64,000 bases of DNA from Patiria pectinifera (lineage: Eukaryota; Echinodermata; Asteroidea; Valvatida; Asterinidae). The translations under genes and the position numbers were made by a program. Below the pieces are notes generated by a model. It saw only the letters and a program-made list of their open reading frames with translations. It was not told where the DNA came from and did not search any database. The stretch spans positions 3,177,770 through 3,241,769 of the forward strand of contig CM057142.1 in assembly GCA_029964075.1 (NCBI GenBank). The letters run 5' to 3'. Numbering within the stretch: position 1 is the first letter of the stretch; each line of letters opens with the position of its first letter. Below are positions 25,001-37,000 of the stretch, one piece after another.

Positions 25001-28000
25001 CAAGGTGCAGCTTAAGACCTTGACAAAATGCATCCTTCAAAATTGGTTTAAAAAATGGAATACAGCCTCAATCTTCCAAAATCCTTCAAAATCCTCCAAA
25101 ACCACCGGGTTGATTTCGGAGGATTGAGGCTTAGGGTTAAGCCAATAGACCATAAGCCAAGTACATTTGAAACGTAACTGGTATGAATTTATTTATTGTG
25201 GATAATTTAGTTATTGTGTTTTATCATGATAACATGTTGTGTATACTTTTTTTTCTAGGAAACCATGAACAATGGTTCCCTCTATGCTCACATATTCTTC
25301 ACCAAGAGTGGCTACTCACCAGATCCAAGACAGAAAGGAAAGTACGCCAAAAGATACACCATCTCCACATCCAAACGTAAGTACCAGAAACCTTCACAAT
25401 TTCTCCAAGGAAAGTCTTTTCAACGTGATGCTGTTTTTGAAGTTTAACCCTAACCACTTGTGTACTTTTACTAGAAAGTATCCTGAATCCGCCAAAATCC
25501 ACCAAAATCCACCAATTTTGTCGTGCAAAAAAATGTTGGTGTCCTGAGTCCATCAGAATCGACCAGTGAGTCCATCAGAATCCATCAGTGTAGTACATTT
25601 ACCTCGTACACAACACACATATAGCCAACTTTGAGATCCTGAATCCATCAAAGTCCCCCAACTGCTCAATTTATGGAGGCATCCTGAATCCATCAAAATC
25701 CTGCAGTACTGCTAGGCTTACTGTCCTGAATCCATCAAAATCCCCCAACTTTTGCAATATGGAGGTATCCTGAATCCATTGAAATATTCCAAAACAGGGG
25801 TGTGGATTTTGATGGATTCAGGTACGTTAGGGTTAAGCATAGTAAATCCAAATTCAGCAATATGCCTGAGAGGGGAATGTTATATCCCCCAAGTTTTCTC
25901 TGTTAATTAGAAATGCAGCTATCGTATATTTGATGGAGAAAAACATTAATTATTCAAATGATTCTTATCTGTAAGCAATTTCTTCATGAATTGATCGCAG
26001 GGTTAAACCGTTTCAAGAAGCGTCATTTCACCAAGACAAAGAACCTTCTGACGGGAGCGACAGAGGCCAGCGAGGAAGATATCAAGGTACAAAAGGACAT
26101 TTCTCTTTGTTCCCACTAAAACACTTCCTCTCTGGGTGGCAAACTCAGCTACACCATCACAGCAGTCAAAATCAATCAAGTGACTGTTAAGAATTCCCTT
26201 GTTAATTTGATATAGCCATGCTTTGACTGGAGGTGATTGATATGCCAGCTGTACCTACCAGTTACCTCTTTTGTCTGTGACTGGTCACAGTGTTTACACG
26301 AATGTGATCTGACTGTGTTTTTACCACTAGTCTGTATACAAATGCACGGCAGGGGAAGTGGAAGAACGTTTTGACTGTCTTTGACTGATCAAACTTATTT
26401 GCAAATGTAAAACTGTTACGAATTAAAGACATTTACTACTTAAAGTTAGGTAAATTTATGTATAAGTATATGAATAATGCATTACCTGGTTGTTTTAGCT
26501 CATATTTTACGTTATCATCAAACATACATTCACACAATACTCGAAGTGCTTCTAGAAAAAATATCCATGTTTGTTACAGTCGAACGTCCTTGTTTAAAAA
26601 CAGTCTTATTCAACGTGGTGTAAATTACTGGAACAGTCTTAGTGAATCTTTGAAAAAATCACCGTCACAGGCTGTATTTGTCAAAAAATCTGAAAAAACA
26701 ACTTCTTGATGCATATTTATAACTTTAATGTTTAATTGATTTCGTATTGTTCAGGTATGCAACTTTTCCTCGGATCTGCTGATTTCCTCATTTTATACTT
26801 CTCGTGAATGCCATTACAAATTGAAAAATCCTGTACAAAATCTTGTGTGGTTTGGAATTTCCTCGTTTTTCCTAATTTCCCAGTTGCATCCCTGATTGTT
26901 ATGTCTTGGTACCTGCATGCACACTCATATGCTGTTGTTGTCCCTTGTCCTGTCTGTCCCGTTGTCTGTCACTATGAACACTGTACATCTAAGGACAGCA
27001 TTGAAATAAATGTACCATTCAATCAAACAATTGGAGGGTTAAGCAATCTTTATAGGTGATGGAATGCACACTGGGATTTGTGCAGCACTCATATCTGCAT
27101 TGCTAGACATTGGGACCCTGCTGAGTCTATTCTTTCACTTTTCCCTACCATTCTTTTTCCAGAGGGCTGAAGAGGAAGGCCCAACTCAGATCGTCTCCCA
27201 CTGGCATCCCAATCTCACCATCAACATTGTGGATGACCACACCCCCTGGAAGCGTGGCAGTGTTCCACAGCCACTTGATGAGTGTAAGTAATGAGCCAAT
27301 CACGGAGCCTGGCCAGCAGGAACCATGACGTCATCACCCTTATTAACCAATGACATTCACTCAATTGAAGACTCATTCTATGAATATTCATTAAATTAAA
27401 ATAAAGGTTTTGATGCAATTCAAGCAAGCTGGAAATGACCAAAAGTTATTGGGAAAAAAACATAGAAAAGAAATACATGCATGTGTTCCCATAGAATCTG
27501 ACAACTCTACTTTTATATAATGTGAAATGCGCTCCCAAAATTTGTGCCCCAAATTGAAAAGGTTAACATTTGTTTTTATTTATTGTCCTCAATCAGTGGT
27601 AAGGTTCCACGTATCTGGTGATTACTATCCCATCGTGTACGTCAACGATTACTGGAATCTCAACAGCGACTACATGCCCATCAATGAGACCACACCGTAA
27701 GTCTTGTAGTTGTAAGACCCTATACTGCTCCAAACAGCTCAGACTTTATCACCCTCCATTTTACAGTCGTTGAATTGAATTGAAAATGGAATTGAAAATG
27801 GAATTGAAAATGGTTTATTAGGAATATAATCAATGTCACAGCCCACAGGCTGAATTACATGATTAACACAAGGATAAAAAAGGGTGACAATTGAGGATTA
27901 AACTTCACATCAATTAAAATATAGAGATTACAATACATTAATGTTACAGTGTCGTTAAAACGGGAATTTTTAAAAATTAAATAAATGATGACGTGCACAA

Positions 28001-31000
28001 AGAACAAGTTGAATTACAGTGACGACTCTGCTGCATGATAAGAAAAGAGAGTGCAAGATAAACAAGGTTTGTTGTTTAAAAAATATCATATTTGATGAAC
28101 GTAAAAAAAAATGTTAACCCTAACCCTGCCTGACGCAACACAGTGAGCATCAGGTGGAAAAGTCTGGTGCACTTTGATGCATTTTAGCTATCAACACCAG
28201 TGCATAAACAGCCAATTCTGAAACAGTGAGAACCAGTCTCATTGAACAATGCCACAGTTGTATCCTGCTGCATTCAGTGACTACAGGCTCTGAGGTAGTT
28301 TGACCTTGAGACTTTTGACCTGATGGATCTTGCTACACTGGGCAGGTTTGTCACTTAGTCAAGTGTTGCATGTTGCTGCATTTGGCAGGGTTTCTAGCCA
28401 AAATATCCTGGAGGGTTAGGGTTAAAAAACATTCTTCACTTACATTTTGTAGAGGTGGGAATTTGTAATCATCAATTATTTTCGCAACATAGCTTCATGT
28501 CATGTTAGGCGTTACACTCGATTAAATGTTAGTTTATGTTCACAATTTCAACTACGTACCACATCGCAGCAACTGTTTTCCCGGTGCGCTTTGCCGAAGG
28601 TTTACCGCACTTCCCTTGTACAGTTCACTTCGGGACCATTATGTAACATGGTGACATTTATAGGACTCTCTCACTGACCTGCGTGACCGGGCCTACATCT
28701 GAGTACCAGACAGTCAGCGTCGCCATTTTAGTAGGCAAAGATTGTATAGCACCGCAGGGTTGTAGGCGAGCCTTCAAAGCTGTGATGGATGGCAAAAACT
28801 TAGGAAAACGCAGACCCAATACCAGTGCTGGTTCAGCACAATTATGACAACCGTACACGGCACGGGTAGTAACCATTATGCCATGTGATAAAGACTTGGC
28901 AGTTAATTCACGTGAAAATAACGCCTACTGTCTAGTTCACAACGCACAATGTGGTTACTAACCTGACACTTGCCTACTGCAATGGCGGCTGATCACGGGG
29001 AAACCAGATGGTACTTTGACCCTATTGTTTCTGCAAAGTATCCATAGTAACCTTTATAACAACATCACTCCCAAATTGATGTTGTTCTTCTTTCTGATCC
29101 ACAGACGCCTACCCCTGTTCCTGACCTACACGCCAATCTCCTTGTTCAAGCTTCAGTTTTATGCTGCCCAGTCCATGCGTAATCAGTGGACTATGATTCT
29201 TGGTGATAGTGGAGGAGGCGGGGAGGATGATGATGAACAAGATAGCTTGAAGGTCAATATTTATATAATATTGGATGGTTTTAAGGAGGATATAAGGACT
29301 ATAACAGTATTCTTGCATCCCCCAAAAAAGCCATCCAATATTGTTATGATTTACATCAGGCTGACCTAAGCCGAAAGAAATAAATCCAATAATGCTGTCT
29401 TAAATAGACGTCTGCTTTCCTTCACTTCCACATTAATGTTAATTCAGAACTTAGACAAAAAACCCGCTAGCATAAGTTTATCCAAGCGTCTCAAAATCCA
29501 TCGGTAGATTCTTTTCGACCAGATATGCTCACAGAATATTTAATGTCTTCTTGGTTGCTCTCAAGGTATTTTAAGATATTCCTGAGTCAGACACAAGTCA
29601 ATGGAGAGGTTTCGTATCCCAACGGATACATGTGTACATACTTTAAGCTGTTATCAACCATTATCAACCGTATCATTGTTTGGCATTGCATATGACAGCA
29701 GTAAATGGCAGTCTCATTTCATAAAATCAAATCATAAATGATTAAATAACTTCAAACTGTGAATAGCAGGGAGTCAGGTTGGCGTAGCGGTACTTTCCTC
29801 GCCTTCCACCGCTGTGACCCGGGTTTGAATCCCGCCTGGGCCAATATGTGGATTGGGTTTTCAGTCCCTGCCTGATTCTGTGGGTTTTCCCTTGAATATT
29901 CTTCTGGGGTTTTCCTCCCACTTCTAAAACTAAGGCGCTTTTGAGAAATCCTTGGTTTCATGACCAGAAATAATTAATGATAATTATTAAAATTAATAAT
30001 AGCGATATATTCATATCCATGCCATGTACACCACTAGTAGATTTCAAGTTGCATATGACGTCGCACTTAACTGTATCTGTTGCAAAACCTCTCTAACGAT
30101 TTACCCAAATCACAAGTCTGGTCACAAGTAACAAGGGCTGGCGAAGGATGAAGGAACGCATTTTTCACAGTTCTTTGGAATTGCCTGTCACTAGGAGATT
30201 GGATGACTTGTGATGATTTCCTATCACCTAACAAGGAACAGAGCTTGAAATGTTACCAGAGTTTTTCACAGAAACACACAACTAACAAATGAAAATTACG
30301 ATCACGTGGTATCACCACAAACTTGCAATTATGGGTTCCAAAGAGTGGACTAGATCAGTCCAGTTGTCATTTATTAGAAACAATTTTGATGATGTTTGTA
30401 GGACAATGTTCTTGTGTAAATGTGCTGAATTATATAAACATGTTATTTTTAATTTACTTTTAAAGTCTATTAAACATGTACAATGTTGTTATTTTTCCTA
30501 TTCTTCAACAGAGAGCCATGCTGGAGACCAACCCATACCTTCTAGGCCTCACGTTTGTCGTCTCCATTGTGCACAGCGTCTTCGAATTCCTGGCTTTCAA
30601 AAACGGTAAGGATTTTCTTGTTACGTCCAACACCTTCAGTTCGATACCAAAACATGGGTAATGCAAACGATTAAGCAACACTTTCAATGCCCACATGTAA
30701 GTTACGTTTGTGTAAAACTCACCCCTGCACTTATTGGTCTTGGATATTCTGAAAATTCACTAATGCAGTTATGATTCTCAAACACTCTTATAACAACTCT
30801 CACGGTGTCGCATTCAAAAAATGTGTCCGTATTAACCCTCCTAGTCTTCCTCACCTCACAACCCCTCAAGTTTTGCTACTTTTAGAGTTAAAACCCTCAC
30901 TTCAAAGTCCTTTGAGGTCAACTTCTGTGGAGTCTGGATAACACTTAAGCTCAGGGCAAGCAGGCAGAGTCAGTCACGCTCCACTGCTCCCCACAGTGCT

Positions 31001-34000
31001 GTTTTTTGTGTGCAGTTACTCTCCGTACTGTGTGGCACAGTTACTTTAACACTTCATATCCCTTCACCTGAGACCGACCTGCAGGGTTTTAAAGGTTTTA
31101 CATATTGCTCAGAATATTGACTTTTTACTAGTAGGGTTGAGAAGCTATTCAAATAGTCTCCAAGGTAACCCCAGCTACACACACTTCTGATCTTACTTGT
31201 GATTCTGTTTTTGACTGACTTGTGATTGTCTGTTGATCATTAGTTTCATTTGCAGAAAATGTTAAAATAGATAAACTAATTGATATCAGGAACATCACTC
31301 CGAGATCACTTTTTGTGCAGAGCATAACATGTCATCATAGTCTGCAAAATGGAAGCAAAAAGTGTGTTTGCTTTCATAATTCGTAAAAGATATCAAGATA
31401 TATGAACATGATATTCCATTGACTTTTTAATTTTAATTAAAACTGAACACTCAAAATGTCAGTGTTTGAGAGTTGCCCTGTTCGCCTGCTTTTTTGTCAG
31501 CAGTCATGGTTTTGTGTCACTTACCCATAGACCAATCCAAGCATGCATGTCAATTCTATCACGAAGGCCCCCTTCAATGGCAAAAGCATTGTGCTAGCTA
31601 TTGTTCAGATAATCCGTCATGGGGGCAGTTGCTTTGTACAATAGCTGGCACAGTGCTTCCGCCATCGAAGGGGGCCTTGTGTGTCTACAGTGATGAGGTG
31701 CCCACAGTGATGACGTGCCCTGATTCGTTTATAGACCAACTCAGGAGGCCCCCTTCAATGGGGGAAGCTTGCAAGCTATTGTGCAATGCTACTGCCCCAT
31801 GACTGATTATCTCAGCAATGCTGTGGCCATCAAGGGGGCCTGAGTGAGTCTACAGAGTATTACCTCCTTTTTTCTTGCCTTGTTTTCAGATATTCAATTC
31901 TGGAACAATCGTAAGTCTCTGGAGGGACTGTCCGTGCGTTCAGTGTTCTTCGGTGTGTTCCAGTCACTTATCGTGCTGCTGTACATCATGGACAATGAGA
32001 CCAACTTCGTGGTCAAGGTCAGCGTGTTCATTGGGCTGATCATTGAGGCTTGGAAGATCACCAAGGTCGTCAATGTCAAGGTAGGTTGGTCCCTCCCTGG
32101 TCCCCTGTTACCATTGGTTTTGCGACCAAAGCAAAATTTTAAAAAATCTGTGAGGATATAACATACCTGCCAACTGTTCCGATTTAGGCGGAACTGTTCC
32201 GATTTCGGAGATAAAAAGTGCCCGAAAATCGGGGTTCCGAGTTGCAAGAGAAGAAATAAAAAAAATTTTAAAAAAAGTTTTATTGTATTGAGGGCGCTAT
32301 TGCCGCAACCGTAATGGTATAAAATCCGCCTCGCTCTTATGTACGACAAAAGGGACGTAAACCAGACTCCAACGTCATCGAACGGCCATGTCCGAATCAG
32401 GCTGCGGCTGCAGCCGTTCGTGCGCACAGGCTTGTGCGATCAGCCACAACCTAGCCACAGCCAATACTGAGACCCGCTACATCATCCGTCTGGTGTACTG
32501 CCTCTCTTGCGTGCTTACTGAATTAAGCGCGGGCCGGGCCAGGCACGGCGCGGTGACCGTATTGATTGATGTATTTTTTCCACACACGTTGTTTCTTCAT
32601 AGTCTTCGGTGGTTTTTCGTTGATATTTTGACCGTGCTGAGTCGTACTTTTTTTGTCAACTTTTTTGTATGAGCATCTCAACTGCAACATGGACAAGGAG
32701 AATGATACACTGAAGGAGAAAAAGCAGCGATGGAGTCAAAAATTCCGAGAGGAATATCGTGAAAAATTTAGAAATGGCAAATGTGTATTGTAACAGGCTA
32801 CCGTACATGTACATGTGTGTACACCGTACAATGATGTACGAACTTTTCCAAATAAAATTGTACTTGTCACTGCTTGTACAGTGTACATGTAAAATGTATT
32901 ACTGTGACTGAATATCTACATGTGATTAACTGTGAAGCATGTAAGTCAGCAGTCATTTATTCTTCAATTGTAAAAATTTTTGATCAGCAAAAACCGTCTG
33001 GAAAATTCAGAAAATTATCCACTAAATAAGATTAGTGACTAGTGTATGTTGGGTCTGCTTCTGGATATCATTTAACATTTTAGGCACATGCATGTACGTG
33101 TACATGTACATGTACTTTGTATGATTGCCCCTGGACCCAACCCATTAGCGCGCGCGTGCGCCTGCGCCGCTCACCGTGTGTGATGCGTAGGCACCCTGTT
33201 CCTCTTTCTGACTTTTCAATGTTGGCAGGTATGATATAAAATGTGCATTTAAGAAATTTGAATTGATTTTTGATTAAATTTAATTAATTTTGTGGTTAAA
33301 TTACATGTTTCATTATAAAATGCTTAGTAAAATTTGTTTCACCATTCAACTTGAACTACCATGTAATACAATTACACCCCCCAACCATAGTGTTCTTAAA
33401 ATACAATTTCTTTCTTTTCCTCAGTTTGATACAGCTAATCCCTACCTTGGATTCATACCGATACGATTTGAAGACAAGTCGTCCTACACCGAGTCATCTA
33501 CCAAGAAATATGATACGGTGAGTAATTAAGTTGTCTGGAATTTTGTGAAAGAATGTACTGAAAGGAGTAATTGCTTCCTAAAATAACTGAAATGAATTTC
33601 AAAAAAACAGTTTGTCGATATGCATGAGTTGATGTATCAAGTTACATAAATGTTCATAGACAGATCCTGCTTTGTGTAGGCAGGGAGCTCTCAACTGTTA
33701 AAGGGAAAATACAACATTTGCAAACATCAAAAAATAAAACTACCAAATCATTTTGAAATACCTTGCTGGACTGTTAGTGAATGACAGTCTAAAGCATCCT
33801 GTAAAATCATGGCACCTGGTATATTGTCATTTTCAAGAAAAGTGGTATTTTTGTATCAATTTCCAACGCTGATTGGCCGACCAGCGTTGGACAAAAACTG
33901 GCTTTTTTTTCTTCAAATACTGGCCCCAATTGACCATCGCACTTGTTTGCAATCGATTACACACCTATGAACGGGTACAAGCCAGCTAGACTGGTTCCCT

Positions 34001-37000
34001 GACCTTACAATTCCCCAATGTATGTAAACTGCTCTGTTTCTTCTTAAATGGAGTCAGGGAACCAGACTACAGGAAAATGACTGTTTTTCTTGGTTTTTAT
34101 AGCATTTTTTAACCCAAAACCTCAAAAAAGTCAGTGTAACTATATTTGCTATATATTTCCAACCCCCCAATTCCATCCATTTCTGAAAATTACAGCAAAA
34201 GCAAATGATGTATATTCCCTTTAAAACAGTCACTTGACTGATTTTGAGAGCTGGGATGACGTTGTTGAATTTGCCAGCCAGAGAGGGAGGGTTAATTCAT
34301 TAATCATAATATCCATGTATAGACCCTTCGCTCTGACATCACATAATTCTTGGTTATGCGTACGGTCAGCCATCTTGAATTACACACAATGTAAACACGT
34401 AAGCAAGTAAATGTGTGATGGCTACGCATGCTGTATGATCATCATGTTACAAAATCCAGACCTATAAGAATGCCTATAAGCCAATTAAGACCAAAGTCTC
34501 CAATTGATAACTGGCTTTGACCCCTACACAAACAATCATGGGAATGAAGAGCCGTCATATTTGCGTTGATTTCGTATCCTGGTATCATCCATTTCCCTGT
34601 GTACGCACCTACCCCTAGAACTAGGGGGCTCCACGAAGCGGAGATGGAATGCCAACATTTGCTATATATACTACCACACAAATTCAAGCCAGAAACGAAT
34701 GTATTTCTATAATGTGCTCAAAAACCGCTGTACCTTTTGCCTCCAAACTCCGTCTGGTACTTATTGACATTTTGCTGAACAAAGAATGGGTAGAATTGGT
34801 CCCTATTTTGAAGAAAAAAAATGGAAAACAACAGTGGACGTCCATTTTTCGTGAACCCATGCAATGACATGTACGATTGCGAATCCTCCGGAATTTTTAA
34901 CATTGGCTCATCCAGCTCCCAGACCCATTTTCTTGAAACTCAGTGGTTCTTGAGTCTGGAGTGCTGAATGGTAACACATTGTGACTGATGAAAACTGTTG
35001 TGCGAGTGATCAGAGGTTTTTAACCGGCTGACATAGTCTCGCCATCACCTATACCCAGTACATCATTGAATCCTAACTGTATGTCATTGTTGTCCTCAGA
35101 TGGCCTTCAAGTATCTGTCGTGGCTTCTCTTCCCACTCTTAGCCGGTTACTCAGTGTACTCGGTCATATACCAAGAGCATAAAGGCTGGTACTCGTTTGT
35201 GCTCAACATGCTCTATGGCTTCCTCCTTACCTTTGGTGAGTCACAGCTCAAACTGGCCTGTCTTCAATTTTCTCGTTTGTTAAGCCTAACTCCCCGGGCA
35301 TTTTTGCTAGGATGCAACCTCAATCTTGCAAAATCCTCAAACGGCCTTCAGGTAAAAACTGCATACAGCCTCAATCCTGCAAAATCATCTGTTATTTCTT
35401 GAATGTGGTCCTTGGGAGGTGACCACTGCCTCAATCCTGCAAAATCCTCCAGCAGTAACTGTAATATGTTGAGGCAATTGGGGAGTGTGACCTAGTGGTT
35501 AGGGTTTGTGACTCATGATCAGAGGGTCAGGGATTTGAATCCAGCTGCTGGCCGTGTGTTGTGTCCTTGGGCAAGCCACTTCACCCCAACTACCTCTCTC
35601 CACCCAGGAATATACATGTAATTGTGTACCAGCATTAGCTGGGAAGTTACCTGCGATGGACTAGCATCCCGTCCAGGGGGAATAGAAATACTCTCAGTCG
35701 TTTCTCAGGATTTCAAGCATAATCAAGGCCTAAATTTATGCACGGCTGAGCATAAACAACACAAGGTCCGGCCCAAGACCTTGACACAGTACATATTCCA
35801 AATCAGCCACACATTTTTTTTTCCATATAGTCTTAATCCTACAAAATCCTCCATTGTGCAAACAGAATTTTGGAGGATATACTTAACATTATATACTTAA
35901 TGTTTATTCATAAATAACAATTTAATCTATTCCGATTGATGGAAAGACCCCTTGCACGGGTGGTTCTGAACCCCCATTTAAACACCCCTTGGCGTTTAAA
36001 CGGTGATGTTAGAACAGGTCGCAAGATTCCAGATTCTGTGCCAATGCGCGCATTAAAGCCGCGGCGGGTGCGCGGCTCTTACCGAGTACTTGATACCACA
36101 GTGTTAAGTAGTGTCCAAAAATATAAATGCACCACATTTTTAGTCAATTCTGTTACATAATCGTCTTGATTTGGTACAGGGTTCATCATGATGACGCCCC
36201 AGCTCTTCATCAACTACAAGCTGAAATCTGTGGCCCACCTGCCGTGGCGCATGCTGACCTACAAAGCACTCAACACCTTCATCGACGACATCTTCGCCTT
36301 CGTCATCAAGATGCCCATGCTGTATCGCATTGGCTGTCTGCGCGATGGTGAGTACCATGGTTTTAATGCAACCCAATAAGGAGTTTCAAGTCCTAGTGAG
36401 TCTGAGATAACGTGAAGGAGAAGCAATCACTGTAAACTGTCTTGCCCATGAACAGTCAATAACCCTTGGAAGGGTTGGAGTGGGTTAGAAGAGTCGGAGA
36501 TTCAAACACCGTCTTGTGTGCTTTACATGCCTCAACAAATAAACTCATTAGAGTTTGAAAACCATTACTTTCATTAATTAACCCAAATCCTGTTTCTAAT
36601 ATGTGAATATGAATATGAATCACATTCAGCCAGTACTGTAGTGAATCCATCAGCATCAATCTGATTTAAAGTTGGAGTAGATCATTTGCAGCTATCCAAA
36701 AAGGAAAAGCTTACTTGGTTTAAAGATGGGGATGGCAATAAGCTCCCTGCGAAATTATTCTTTATAGCATGCTGTCATTTTGAAAAAAAAACAATTAAAG
36801 AAGGCCATTTCAAAAGATGCGTCAAGTGATGCATTTTTTTTAAATTTCCGTTGGTAGTTGGTTGGTAATTCGGCTAATCCGTGCATGGGTGCACGCACAA
36901 GGGTTGACACGACGCACACGCGCGCAATTGCCATTATTGGTCAGTTCAGTGCGTGACATCACATAGCTGCAATCGGCTGAATGGAACGTGTCCCGGACGC

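Noticed and set aside
29765..29850. tRNA gene
   Set aside because: A and B boxes are present but no closed acceptor stem, and a SINE body follows.
31473..31802. 109-aa plus-strand frame
   Set aside because: Covered by the AGGCCCCCTTC inverted-repeat units; no family resemblance.
32388..32672. 94-aa plus-strand frame
   Set aside because: Lies inside the 1-kb hAT-like element in a CLPTM1 intron; composition looks random.
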